A DNA stretch of 40,984 nt from Planctomycetaceae bacterium. Its GTDB lineage: Bacteria; Planctomycetota; Planctomycetia; Pirellulales; Pirellulaceae. Below the pieces are notes generated by a model. It saw only the letters and a program-made list of their open reading frames with translations, searched no databases and was not told the DNA's origin. Of the stretch, positions 18,200 through 26,386 are shown in pieces. The position numbers were made by a program, and so were the translations under genes. Position 1 is the first letter of the stretch, and every line of letters begins with the position of its first letter. The stretch spans positions 1-40,984 of the forward strand of contig NYXM01000006.1 of NCBI GenBank assembly GCA_002685655.1, in the 5' to 3' direction.

Positions 18200-19010
18200 G
18201 ATCGCCTTTCCTGATAATGCCTTGACGGAATTCCGGAATGATCTTGGCCACGGCTCGATCTGGCTTCACCATCACGATCTCGACACGGCCCACGTAGCTG
18301 TTCTTCCGATAGACTTCCATGAAATGATTCTTCCGAAGACCATCGTCAGATCCAATCGAAATCTCGATCAAGTTCGTATCATTGACCGCAATGACATAAC
18401 CGTCCACGCGAGGTGTAATGCCGTCCACTGGCGTATCGACACTGATTTCAAACTTCCGCATCACTTTGGCCATCTTGCCGTTTTGCACCAACAACATGTC
18501 GTGCTGTTCTTGCAAGGTACGCGAGTTGCCTTCCATCCGATTGACGCTGTCCGTCAACATCACAACCTGGTTGAAGTAATCGTCGCGAGCTTGCTGGGCC
18601 GTTCGGATTTCCGTTCGCAGGCCTTCGTTTTCCTTGGTCAACGACTCAAGGATGTTTTGATTGCGGTCTAACGTTTCGACGATCGTGCCATGGGCAGCTT
18701 GCAAATCAGTGTACTCTTGATTGCGACGCTCCAATGCGGCGTCCAGCTGTTCCAGTCGAGCCTGTCCCGCGGCCAACGCAAAACGACGAGCTGCCTGCTC
18801 AAGTGCAATCTGGTCCTTGGCGCGAACGATTTCATCACGAAGCTCACCGTTGGTCTTCGACAACGCTTCGATTTGCGACTTAAGACCACCAGGGTCAGTC
18901 ACCATGGCTTGCCAATTTCGGTGCGTCGCAAATACAGTCACAGCGAGCATCATGAACGAGATGCTCATGATCAAAACCAGCACGGTAAAGATCTTGCCAA
19001 CAAGGGTCAT
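18177..19010 (-). CDS. Membrane-anchored coiled-coil protein
   Basis: A 277-residue protein with an N-terminal hydrophobic helix (about residues 6-28, FTVLVLIMSISFMMLAVTVF), then roughly 140 residues of heptad-like coiled coil (KSQIEALSKTNGELRDEIVR onward through NQNILESLTKENEGLRTEIR), and a C-terminal beta-rich domain (RVDGYVIAVNDTNLIEISIG, VGRVEIVMVKPDRAVAKIIP). The anchor is uncleaved in appearance, so the coil and C-terminal domain probably lie outside the cytoplasm. The overall plan (anchor, coil, beta domain) resembles scaffold or envelope-organising proteins such as MreC in outline, but no specific match is claimed. ATG at 19010. A candidate promoter (19094-19120) and leader hairpin (19052-19078) lie upstream. 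Confidence 0.75.
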   Translation of the reverse strand: MTLVGKIFTVLVLIMSISFMMLAVTVFATHRNWQAMVTDPGGLKSQIEALSKTNGELRDEIVRAKDQIALEQAARRFALAAGQARLEQLDAALERRNQEYTDLQAAHGTIVETLDRNQNILESLTKENEGLRTEIRTAQQARDDYFNQVVMLTDSVNRMEGNSRTLQEQHDMLLVQNGKMAKVMRKFEISVDTPVDGITPRVDGYVIAVNDTNLIEISIGSDDGLRKNHFMEVYRKNSYVGRVEIVMVKPDRAVAKIIPEFRQGIIRKGDRVAAKLS

Positions 19011-19051
19011 GTCGATCGATCCTCTAGCTGAACAATTAAAACGCGACTTGA

Positions 19052-19078
19052 ATCCGAGTGCCGAGCGGCACTCCGGAT
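19052..19078 (-). promoter_or_regulatory. Leader hairpin upstream of the coiled-coil gene
   Basis: ATCCGAGTGCC (19052-19062), loop GAGC, then GGCACTCCGGAT (19067-19078) form an 11-bp stem with one bulged base. It sits 42-68 bases upstream of the ATG at 19010 and just downstream of the promoter-like motif, so it would be near the 5' end of the transcript. A stabilising or regulatory leader is possible. Confidence 0.4.
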
Positions 19079-19093
19079 CAACGGACGGCCTGT

Positions 19094-19120
19094 CTATTAG
19101 GGGAAATTATTGACCCGCAA
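19094..19120 (-). promoter_or_regulatory. Promoter-like motif TTGC-N9-ATTTCCCCTA
   Basis: On the minus strand this reads TTGC, nine bases, ATTTCCCCTA, then ATAG. The same TTGC, the same nine-base spacing and the identical 10-mer occur upstream of uvrA at 27110-27136. A TTG-type -35 with TAATAG as -10 would have a 15-base spacer. This suggests a shared promoter class; it is not experimentally supported. Confidence 0.35.
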
Positions 19121-19323
19121 CGGATTAGGGCGCGTCGAGTCATGCACTCAGTATAATTTCGGGAAATCGCAAGTGTCAATGAAAAGTCGTAAAATGGGAG
19201 TGACACGTGGAATAGGGCATCCCTATAACCGGAGCCAGAGTTCAGGATCCGCGACCACACAGCCTTCCTACGATAACCGGCACGTTGGCCATCGGTATAG
19301 GACATTCGTAGCTTTTTTCCCAA

Positions 19324-21081
19324 TTATTCCCCTGCAGCCTCTGGGATGGCCCTGCTGGCGAGTCTCACACGCACTCCCGTGGCAAATAACAGGAAACAGA
19401 TGACCAAACAGACAGCGACGGGGAGATCTCCCCACAGTTCGTAGCCGCTGGACCGACCATCTGGACGCACGTTGGCGATAATCACGTCGTTTCCGTGGCG
19501 TGGCCCGCGAGCCTGGACCGTTCCCGTGCCGTCAATCCAACAAGATATGCCCGCGTTGGCCGCAACTAAGATCGGTCGGCGCAATTCGACCGCCCGAAAA
19601 ACGGTCCCAGCGAACTGGAGGTCAACAATGCTGGAACCAAAAAACCATCCATCATGCGTGATGTTTACCAGGATATCTGGCGACTCGCCCTGCCGCGATA
19701 GCTCGACCACCTGACGGCGAATCAAGTGCGGAACGCTACTTTCGAAACAGATACTTGGGGCTAAGGCGCTGCCGGCCAGTTGGAAGGCCTGGGGTCTGTC
19801 GCCGGGCGTTATTCCCTGCGACATTGGCGCAATCTCATAAATCAATGGCAACCAACTCCCAAACGGAATGTACTCGCCAAACATCACTGGATGCATTTTG
19901 TAGTAGCGGTCGACGATTTCGCCCGTGGGGTCGATCAACAGTGCCGTGTTGTGAACTCGCATTCTTTCGGTACCGAAACAGATCGTTTCCGTGCCGACCA
20001 ACAAGTGGATGTCCAACGTCTCGAACGCACCGTCGCGCCACCGTTGGTTAATAGCTGTGGCTGCGCTTTGAAGCTTGTTGTCGAAGGCATCGCTGCGCTC
20101 TTTGAAGCGACTCAGGAATTCTCCGCGACTCACGAGGACGTCATCCGGTAGGAGGAAGTCGGGTTCGCACTGTACCTCCGGATTATTTGCAGAAAACACG
20201 GATTCCGGCCAGATGATCAGGTCGAGATCAGGGTTTTCCTGGCGCGCCTGCAGCGTGGCTTCCCAGTATTGATGAAATGTATCCAGATTCCGTTGTGGAT
20301 CCGATTCGAATTTGGTGTCGATGGCGCGCTGGATCAACGCCACTTTCAGCGGCGTTCTGGCCGGCAAACTCTGAGGAATCCCTTCCGCGATGTTGGCAGC
20401 GTGCTCCGTGGGTGCGGTTACTAACCGCTGGTACCCGTAACCCAGCGTTCCCGCGAGAACGACGATCAGCGGTATCAGCGGCCAGACTGCGCGCGGGCCG
20501 TTGTTGATCGGCAGCGTGCGTGTCGCGCAAGCTGCGACGAGCATCACGACGAAACTAACGCCGTAAGCGCCGAAAAGATCCGAGATTTGAATCAAGTGTG
20601 TCCATTCAACTTGCGTGTGAGCCAGCAAGCCGAAGGAGAATCCAGTCAACAAACGACCTCGAAGCAGTTCGAGCCCCGTCCAGACAATTGGCGCGGCCAA
20701 CACGACAGAAATACGCAACCGATGCACCGCAATGCGCGACAAAGCAACAAAGCAAGGCAAGTACGCTGCAAGGTACAAGGAAAGCGCTATCCACCCAATG
20801 GTGTTCAGCGGGTGCGCCAGCCGGACACCTTCCAACATTGCCAGCCAGTGCAATGAACTGGCCAGCCACATGGCCAGATAGGGGCGACGCCCAACAAGTT
20901 TGTTTGTTTGAATGAGGAACAACCAGAACAACGGCGCGAGCCAGGCCAACCAAGTCCACCGGAGCGGTGGGAATGCGGCCCACAACATTCCCCCGCCGGC
21001 AAGGGATACAACAAACGTCGACCACCAAATAGGGGTGGGCGACGTGCTAGCGAGCGGTTTCGGTTTCCTGCGACGTCCCAT
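19324..21081 (-). CDS. lnt: Apolipoprotein N-acyltransferase
   Basis: A 585-residue integral membrane enzyme that adds the third acyl chain to the N-terminal Cys of diacylated lipoproteins. Several hydrophobic helices make up the first 240 residues, followed by a nitrilase-type catalytic domain. The triad residues are visible as Glu in IIWPESVF, Lys in YYKMHPVMFGEY and Cys in SICFESS, in the order expected from E. coli Lnt (E267, K335, C387). A last hydrophobic helix precedes the C-terminus. ATG at 21081 is preferred because the 23 residues added by GTG at 21150 do not resemble Lnt; neither has a strong ribosome site. It fits the predicted lipoprotein at the start of the window and a Gram-negative-type envelope. 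Confidence 0.9.
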   Translation of the reverse strand: MGRRRKPKPLASTSPTPIWWSTFVVSLAGGGMLWAAFPPLRWTWLAWLAPLFWLFLIQTNKLVGRRPYLAMWLASSLHWLAMLEGVRLAHPLNTIGWIALSLYLAAYLPCFVALSRIAVHRLRISVVLAAPIVWTGLELLRGRLLTGFSFGLLAHTQVEWTHLIQISDLFGAYGVSFVVMLVAACATRTLPINNGPRAVWPLIPLIVVLAGTLGYGYQRLVTAPTEHAANIAEGIPQSLPARTPLKVALIQRAIDTKFESDPQRNLDTFHQYWEATLQARQENPDLDLIIWPESVFSANNPEVQCEPDFLLPDDVLVSRGEFLSRFKERSDAFDNKLQSAATAINQRWRDGAFETLDIHLLVGTETICFGTERMRVHNTALLIDPTGEIVDRYYKMHPVMFGEYIPFGSWLPLIYEIAPMSQGITPGDRPQAFQLAGSALAPSICFESSVPHLIRRQVVELSRQGESPDILVNITHDGWFFGSSIVDLQFAGTVFRAVELRRPILVAANAGISCWIDGTGTVQARGPRHGNDVIIANVRPDGRSSGYELWGDLPVAVCLVICFLLFATGVRVRLASRAIPEAAGE

Positions 21082-21484
21082 GGAGGCAGATATAGTGGAA
21101 GGGGCTCCTGCGAACCAGAGCGCACTAAGAGCGCCCTGAGGGTCGGTCACTCATCCCACCACCCAAGTTCCGGGGTTCCGGGACCGCCGGCGCTCGGGCC
21201 ATTCCGGATTCGGATGGAAGCCACAATGTCGATGGTGATTCGAAACTGCTCGGGGAAACAAAGCCAATACGAGGAAAATCTTGACGGAGGGTTCCCGTTG
21301 GCATAGGCTGAATCTCATCGGGAAGTGAGTTCAGTTCTGGATATCACTTTCGGTTCGACACGATGTTCCTGGTTTAGATATCTCACATCTCGACAAACCT
21401 GGAAACCGCGAGTGACGCGCCGAGGCGCAAGGGCTTGCTGAGAGTCGCAATTAGGTGTGACGGCGCGCATCAAAGGAGGATGTA
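21082..21484. other. Intergenic region between lnt and the hemerythrin-like gene
   Basis: A 403-base gap between divergent genes (334 bases if lnt starts at GTG 21150). No supported gene was found. Small GC-rich stems such as GCGCC-GAG-GCGC near 21420 occur. It should carry both promoters. The right edge holds the AAAGGAGG site at 21472-21479. Confidence 0.45.
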
Positions 21485-21967
21485 ATGGCGATCGCAAACA
21501 CGACATCGACCGTAACGGTTAATGCGGCATTTCTGAAAGAGATCAAGGACGTAAACCAGGATCTGTGGCACATTGTCGCGGAACTTCGCGAAGTCACTCG
21601 CAACCCCTATCTGGTTCGATCACGGCGATACCAGTTTGTCGGCATGTTGGAAGACCTGCGCGACCACTTGGCACTTCACTTCGCTTTGGAGGAGGCATAC
21701 GGCTATTTTGACGAGCCGCTCAAGGTGGACCCTCGATTGAGCTCGCGCGCCAAGTTTCTGCGTTCCCAACATCGAGAACTTTACTTGGTGGCCTGCGACC
21801 TCATAGATCACGCGATGCAATTACACGACGGACACAATGTCCGTGCGTTGGCCCGCCGATTGGTCGCCGAGTATGCTGACTTCGATACCAGGTTGCGTCG
21901 CCACGAGCAGGCTGAGAACGAACTGATTCAACAAGAGTGGGATGAGGACATCGGAGTCGGCGATTAA
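21485..21967 (+). CDS. Hemerythrin-like HHE-domain protein
   Basis: A 160-residue all-helical protein with the residue pattern of a hemerythrin-type di-iron domain: H29, H61, H65 with E69 (HxxxE), H96, and H140 with E144 (HxxxE). These fit the five-to-seven ligands expected. Such proteins bind O2 or NO, or sense iron and redox state in the cytoplasm. There is no additional enzyme domain. ATG at 21485 is preceded by AAAGGAGG, a very strong ribosome site, suggesting high expression. A stand-alone receiver-domain gene follows after 73 bases on the same strand, so the two may be co-transcribed. The function is inferred from residue pattern only. Confidence 0.75.
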   Translation: MAIANTTSTVTVNAAFLKEIKDVNQDLWHIVAELREVTRNPYLVRSRRYQFVGMLEDLRDHLALHFALEEAYGYFDEPLKVDPRLSSRAKFLRSQHRELYLVACDLIDHAMQLHDGHNVRALARRLVAEYADFDTRLRRHEQAENELIQQEWDEDIGVGD

Positions 21968-22040
21968 GAATGCGGTGTGAAAAACAATGAAATCGGCTGG
22001 GAGAACCGCGCCAGCCAATGTTTGATGAAAGGACCAGGTG

Positions 22041-22490
22041 ATGGACACGAGACTTGTCGGCCGTCCCATGGAAATCCTTTTGGTTGAAGACGGGCTGATG
22101 GATGCGCGTGCGACGATTGAAGCACTGAAGAGCGGGGGTATCAAACATCGGCTGACGTTGGTTCGTGACGGCGAAGAGGCCATCGAGTTCCTGTTGCAAC
22201 GTGATCGGTTCTCGAAAGCGCCTCGCCCTGACCTGATTTTGCTTGACTTGATGTTGCCCAAAAAGAGTGGCGTCGAGGTGCTCAGCGATATTCGTGGCGA
22301 TCTAATGCTGAAAGACATACCCGTCGTTGTATTGACCGCGTCGGATGCCGGCGAAGACCGCGTCAAATGCCAGTTGATGGATGTGGACAGCTTCATCCAC
22401 AAGCCCGTCAATCTCGAGAAGTTTCTCTCCGTTGTCAAACAGCTCAAGCGGTTTTGGCTGGACGACGTGATCTTGCCTACCGTGGATTGA
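22041..22490 (+). CDS. Stand-alone response-regulator receiver (Rcp1-like)
   Basis: A 149-residue single receiver domain without an output domain. Acidic pocket E16/D17, phosphoacceptor D69 (LILLDLMLP), T99 (VVLTAS) and K121 (IHKPVN) are all present. The overall sequence resembles Rcp1-type receivers that partner with phytochrome or hybrid histidine kinases (EILLVEDGLMDARATIEAL, VRDGEEAIEFLLQRD). No kinase lies in the window, so the partner is elsewhere. ATG at 22041 has AAAGGA seven bases upstream and is better than the GTG just before it. Co-transcription with the hemerythrin-like gene suggests a signalling link to oxygen or redox state, an inference from context. Confidence 0.88.
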   Translation: MDTRLVGRPMEILLVEDGLMDARATIEALKSGGIKHRLTLVRDGEEAIEFLLQRDRFSKAPRPDLILLDLMLPKKSGVEVLSDIRGDLMLKDIPVVVLTASDAGEDRVKCQLMDVDSFIHKPVNLEKFLSVVKQLKRFWLDDVILPTVD

Positions 22491-22580
22491 GGAGTGGCGC
22501 ATCAGTAATCAGCCAAAGTAGCGGGCTACACGCCGTGCGCCGTACCGGCGGACGCCACACAAAGTGTGCCTACCACTATC

Positions 22581-22681
22581 GATGGCAGGAAGGGGGCGAT
22601 GGCAGGAAGGGGTCGGGAGTCTTTTTCGGGCAACGACTTACCATCGGCAGAAGTGGATGGCCGAAAAAGACTCCCGACCCC
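22581..22681. repeat. Long palindromic repeat element, copy 1
   Basis: A perfect 21-bp inverted repeat has left arm 22609-22629 (GGGGTCGGGAGTCTTTTTCG plus one base) and right arm 22661-22681. Two direct copies of GATGGCAGGAAGGGG (22581-22595, 22598-22612) precede the left arm. It lies between the convergent receiver and rtcB genes. A related copy is at 26234-26310. The shared arm and gene-free location point to a dispersed REP-like family. It could also shield the ends of both transcripts. Confidence 0.8.
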
Positions 22682-22736
22682 CTCACCATTCGTCCCAAGG
22701 CAGTCCATAAAGCCACGCGTCCGTCCAGCTGGTGCC

Positions 22737-24245
22737 CTACCCTTTGATCACGCCGATCGGTCTCATGCGTGCGACCTTTGACGCCAGGTTTGCTCGATGG
22801 ACCACGTCCACGACGGTATTCACATCCTTGTATGCGTCCGGCTGTTCTTCGGCGAGTCCCTTCCAGCTGCGAGCCCTGGCGATGACGCCCTTGCTTGCTA
22901 GCTCCTGATCGATGCGGCGACCCTTGGCTTGTTTGACGGCCTGAGTTCGACTCATCCTGCGGCCTGCACCGTGACACGCCGTGCCAAACGTCTGCTCCAT
23001 GCTACCGGCCTGACCAGTCAAGACCCAACTGGCGCGCCCCATGTCGCCTGGGATCAAGACGGGCTGGCCGATGTCACGATATACTTCGGGAACTTCTGGG
23101 TGATTTGGTGGAAAGGCACGCGTAGCGCCTTTGCGATGGACCCAGACATTGCGATCACCTCCGCCGATGCAGTGCGATTCCAGTTTGGCGATATTGTGGG
23201 CCACATCGTAGATCAAGTTCATCTGCAGTTTCTGCCACGAGCGGCCAAACACGCGAGCAAAAACCTCGCGGGCTTGCGCCATCAACAACTGACGATTGCA
23301 CCATGCGTAATTCGCCGCCGCACACATCGCGCCAAGATAATGCTCGCCTTCGGGGCTGTTGATCGGAGCGCAAGCCAACTGTCGGTCGGGCAGATGGATT
23401 CCGTACTTCTCGGGAACGCCGCGTAGCTCTTTGAGCGCATCGTCACAGACTTGATACCCCAGGCCACGTGATCCCGAATGGATCATCAGGCAAACCTGGT
23501 CTTTTTGTAGGCCCATGGTCGAGGCGGCAAGATCGTCGAAGATCGCATCGACCACCTGGACTTCCATGAAGTGGTTACCAGATCCGAGCGTCCCGCACTG
23601 GCCCGAACCGCGCTCAACTGCGCGATCGCTTACGTATCCGGGGATCGCACCTTCCAGGCATCCCCGCGCTTCTGTATGATCCAAATCACCGTCAGTGGTC
23701 AGTTCGCGATCACACAAGTAGGCTGGCCCCATCTGCATAAGCCGTCGGAGTTCTTCTGGGTTGAACTTGTATTTTCCACCGCGACCAACACCCGCCGGCA
23801 CGTTGCGATATAGTTCATCGACCAGCTTTTTCAGGTGCGGCTTGACGTCTTGAAGGAACAGGTTGGAATTCACCAGACGCACGCCACAATTGATGTCATA
23901 GCCGACACCGCCGGGCGAAATCACACCCCCTTCATCTGGATCGGTCGCGCAGACTCCACCGATACAGAAACCGTAACCCCAGTGGATATCGGGCATCGCC
24001 AGGCTCGCGTGCTGAATACCAGGCAAGAACGCTACATTGGCGACCTGCTCCGGTGCCTGGTCACCCTTGATCTGATCTATCATCTGCCGGCTGGCGTAGA
24101 TCAGACCATCAACGCGCATTCCAGTCTTGTAACTTTTGGGGATTCGCCAACAACAATCGTTGACGCGCTCCAGAGGTCCGTGGAAGCCTTGCTTGGCCAT
24201 TGTTCTAATCTTGTTCTGCTTGGGCTGTGAATCTTCGAGTTTCAT
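22737..24245 (-). CDS. rtcB: RtcB-type RNA-splicing ligase
   Basis: A 502-residue GTP-dependent 3'-phosphate/5'-hydroxyl RNA ligase used in RNA repair. Using Pyrococcus RtcB as reference, the Mn-binding Cys is C120 (GYDINCGVR), and the His ligands and guanylylated His fall at H225 (GSGNHFMEV), H256 (MIHSGSR), H350 (DVAHNIAKLE) and H425 (CHGAGRR). The C-terminal RPIGVIKG is also typical. All catalytic residues are intact. ATG at 24245 lies 16 bases after the archease stop; ATG at 24200 (MAKQGF) is an alternative start. The pair with archease is the known activator-ligase combination, so RNA repair after RNase stress is a reasonable role. Confidence 0.93.
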   Translation of the reverse strand: MKLEDSQPKQNKIRTMAKQGFHGPLERVNDCCWRIPKSYKTGMRVDGLIYASRQMIDQIKGDQAPEQVANVAFLPGIQHASLAMPDIHWGYGFCIGGVCATDPDEGGVISPGGVGYDINCGVRLVNSNLFLQDVKPHLKKLVDELYRNVPAGVGRGGKYKFNPEELRRLMQMGPAYLCDRELTTDGDLDHTEARGCLEGAIPGYVSDRAVERGSGQCGTLGSGNHFMEVQVVDAIFDDLAASTMGLQKDQVCLMIHSGSRGLGYQVCDDALKELRGVPEKYGIHLPDRQLACAPINSPEGEHYLGAMCAAANYAWCNRQLLMAQAREVFARVFGRSWQKLQMNLIYDVAHNIAKLESHCIGGGDRNVWVHRKGATRAFPPNHPEVPEVYRDIGQPVLIPGDMGRASWVLTGQAGSMEQTFGTACHGAGRRMSRTQAVKQAKGRRIDQELASKGVIARARSWKGLAEEQPDAYKDVNTVVDVVHRANLASKVARMRPIGVIKG

Positions 24246-24261
24246 CCAGCTTACAGCCTCG

Positions 24262-24672
24262 CTAGATATCAACGATCAATTCCGCCATCCATCCCTTCTC
24301 TTCCTTTTGCACTTTCAAACCATGGTACGTGATCGCTTTGACTTCGTGGTCCATTTCGTGGCGACCGGGTTGCATCGGTTCGCCACGGCATGTTGCCGTT
24401 AGCCCTCGTGCATCCACGCGCACGATGAATTCAGAAAACAGCAGTTGGTCAACATCGAATGTGTAGAGCAACTCGTTCAACCAATCAAACAACAGGTATT
24501 CGGGCTCGCTTGCATCAATACGAATGGTCTTCTCCTGGACGGCTTTCACCTGATCAAGGTTCGTGACAATCAAGGAAAACAACCCGCGTGCCGCATCGAC
24601 CAACAGCGCGTCCAGCGAATCTGCTCGGACACGGAGCCCCAGATCAGCCGTGTGCTCAAAAACTTCATACAT
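24262..24672 (-). CDS. Archease, RtcB activator
   Basis: A 136-residue archease. The family start MYEVFEHTADLGLRV is nearly consensus, with His7/Asp10 of the metal site, and the C-terminal DHEVKAITYHGLKV carries further conserved acidic and His residues. Archease stimulates multiple turnover of RtcB by helping its guanylylation. The gene is directly upstream of rtcB with a 16-base gap. An in-frame TTG at 24708 would add 12 residues that lack similarity, so ATG at 24672 is chosen. It is divergent from pgk. Confidence 0.92.
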   Translation of the reverse strand: MYEVFEHTADLGLRVRADSLDALLVDAARGLFSLIVTNLDQVKAVQEKTIRIDASEPEYLLFDWLNELLYTFDVDQLLFSEFIVRVDARGLTATCRGEPMQPGRHEMDHEVKAITYHGLKVQKEEKGWMAELIVDI

Positions 24673-24818
24673 AGTCGAAATTCTTTGCGCTGCGTAACGG
24701 TGGGTCAAGTGGGCGGTGGATCAAGTCAAATCGCCGGCACTGTTCATGTTCGAGCGCGACCGGTATAACGGCAATCGGTTGTGAAAATTGCGTATTAGCC
24801 TCATCAGATGAGAATACG

Positions 24819-26012
24819 ATGGCCAAGCGAACGATTGCGGATGTCGACGTTGCCGGCAAAACCGTGTTGATGCGAGTCGACTTTAATGTGCCCTTGGATG
24901 CTGATCGGAACATCACTGACGACGGACGGATCCGCGGTGCGCTGCCCTCGATCAGTTCGGTACTCGAAAGAAGCGGTCGTTTAATCCTGATGAGCCACCT
25001 CGGACGACCCGCCGGCGGCGGAGTTGACGACGATGCCAAATTCAGTTTGCAGCCCGCCGCAACGCATCTCAGCAGTCTGTTGGGCAAGCCGGTCGCCTTC
25101 TCCAGCGATGCTGGTGGCAGCGACACACAAGCCAAGGCCTCTCAGCTGAATGACGGCGATGTGATGTTGATGGAGAACTTGCGTTTCGACCCGCGTGAAA
25201 AGCAGGGTGACGCCGAATTTGCGGGGCAGCTCGCGGCGCTGGGCGACGTCTATTGCAACGACGCTTTCGGGACCTGCCAAAACCTCGACGCGTCCATGGT
25301 GGGAGTGCCCCGCGCGATGGGCGACAAACCCAAAGTGATCGGCTTTCTGGTTGAAAAGGAGATTCACTATCTCAGCAGTGCCATCGAGGCACCCGGCCGC
25401 CCGTTCGTGGCGATTCTGGGTGGTGCCAAGGTTTCGGACAAGATCAATGTGATCAAGAAACTGCTCACGATTTGCGACCACGTCCTGATCGGTGGGGCGA
25501 TGGCCTACACGTTTTCTTTGGCACAAGACGGAAAGGTCGGCAACAGCCTGGTTGAAAAGGACAAGGTCGACCTGGCCAAGGAATTGCTGGCCAGCGGCGG
25601 CGACAAGTTGATGCTGCCGACCGATACGCATTGCGGAGACGCTTTCAATGGCGACTGCAACAAGCAAGTCGTGCCGGCGGGCGCCATTGCAGACGGCTTT
25701 GAAGGACTCGACATCGGCCCGGAGACTGCTAAAACGTATTCCGACGTTGTTTCGAAAGCCAAGACTGTGGTCTGGAATGGACCGATGGGAGTCTTTGAAA
25801 TACCGCCTTTCGATGCCGGCACAAAAGCAGTCGCCCAGGCGATTGCCGACAGTGATGCCACAAGCATCATTGGCGGCGGAGACAGTGCGGCAGCTGTCTT
25901 GCAATTGGGCTTCGCCGATCAAGTGTCACACGTTAGCACGGGCGGCGGAGCCAGCCTGGCAATGTTGGAAGGACGACGCTTCGTTGCCGTAGATCTGTTG
26001 GACGAGAAATGA
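24819..26012 (+). CDS. pgk: Phosphoglycerate kinase
   Basis: A 397-residue glycolytic/gluconeogenic kinase that transfers phosphate between 1,3-bisphosphoglycerate and ADP. N-terminal substrate-site residues occur in [10 protein letters not shown] and SHLGRP (59-64). The nucleotide-binding half contains [27 protein letters not shown] and [10 protein letters not shown]. Length and motif order are normal. ATG at 24819 is the expected start ([20 protein letters not shown]). A 58-residue ORF follows after 15 bases and is probably co-transcribed. No other glycolytic gene is nearby. Confidence 0.97.
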   Translation: MAKRTIADVDVAGKTVLMRVDFNVPLDADRNITDDGRIRGALPSISSVLERSGRLILMSHLGRPAGGGVDDDAKFSLQPAATHLSSLLGKPVAFSSDAGGSDTQAKASQLNDGDVMLMENLRFDPREKQGDAEFAGQLAALGDVYCNDAFGTCQNLDASMVGVPRAMGDKPKVIGFLVEKEIHYLSSAIEAPGRPFVAILGGAKVSDKINVIKKLLTICDHVLIGGAMAYTFSLAQDGKVGNSLVEKDKVDLAKELLASGGDKLMLPTDTHCGDAFNGDCNKQVVPAGAIADGFEGLDIGPETAKTYSDVVSKAKTVVWNGPMGVFEIPPFDAGTKAVAQAIADSDATSIIGGGDSAAAVLQLGFADQVSHVSTGGGASLAMLEGRRFVAVDLLDEK

Positions 26013-26027
26013 ACCATAGGGAAAACC

Positions 26028-26204
26028 ATGAAAGAGAAATCCGAATTGCAGCCGATTATTGACGCAATCCGCTGTGCCGAGAGTCCTGTTGGAATGGACG
26101 CGGTTTACGTGCACGCGCTCATTCTGGATACATTGGCACGCATTGAGACGCGACTGACCAAGATCGAGTCACAGCTTGAGACCGCCGGAAACTCGACCGA
26201 GTAG
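26028..26204 (+). CDS. Small ORF following pgk (58 residues)
   Basis: A 58-residue ORF starting MKEKSELQPIIDAIRCAESP and ending in a heptad-like segment (LDTLARIETRLTKIESQLET) that is likely a short coiled coil. ATG at 26028 has AGGGA seven bases upstream, and the stop is at 26202-26204. Its start is 15 bases after the pgk stop, so it is probably in the pgk transcript. It has no signal peptide or membrane helix and no family I can name. The coding call rests on the ribosome site, close spacing and protein-like composition, and is therefore moderate. Confidence 0.6.
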   Translation: MKEKSELQPIIDAIRCAESPVGMDAVYVHALILDTLARIETRLTKIESQLETAGNSTE

Positions 26205-26233
26205 ATATCGAGTTGCGATTAAAAGGTCAGAGA

Positions 26234-26310
26234 GGGTCGGGGCTCTTTTTCGTGACGAAGTTGCGGTCTAACGTTTGATTCACGCGCGTCACGAAGAAGA
26301 CTCCCGATCC
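26234..26310. repeat. Long palindromic repeat element, copy 2
   Basis: Left arm 26234-26257 (GGGTCGGGGCTCTTTTTCGT onward) pairs with right arm 26287-26310 at 20 of 24 positions. Its arms match copy 1 (22609-22681) in the GGGTCGGG-N2-TCTTTTTCG core, but the loops differ. It lies 30 bases after the 58-residue ORF and 76 bases before the DJ-1-family gene. Confidence 0.75.
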
Positions 26311-26386
26311 TTTGACGCTCTTTAACGCTCCGCCAAGTAGCAACTCGCACAAATCACGTGAACCACGACTGCGAGAGGAGTCGACC

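Larger units (their letters stand above)
19011..19323. other. Intergenic region upstream of the coiled-coil gene
   Basis: A 313-base gap downstream of lnt and upstream of the coiled-coil gene (both minus strand). It contains the leader hairpin at 19052-19078 and the promoter-like motif at 19094-19120. I see no gene in the remaining 200 bases. Confidence 0.5.

Noticed and set aside
21485..21967. Bacterioferritin or other di-iron enzyme
   Set aside because: The spacing of His and HxxxE pairs fits a hemerythrin-type bundle, and no ferritin ExxH pairs are present.
22609..22681. Palindrome as an intrinsic terminator for the receiver or rtcB gene
   Set aside because: The T-run is inside the stem rather than after it on both strands, and a related copy occurs away from gene ends, so a dispersed repeat is the better reading.
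24981..25922. 313-codon minus-strand ORF inside pgk
   Set aside because: It mirrors pgk codons and shows no recognisable protein; pgk is certain on the other strand.
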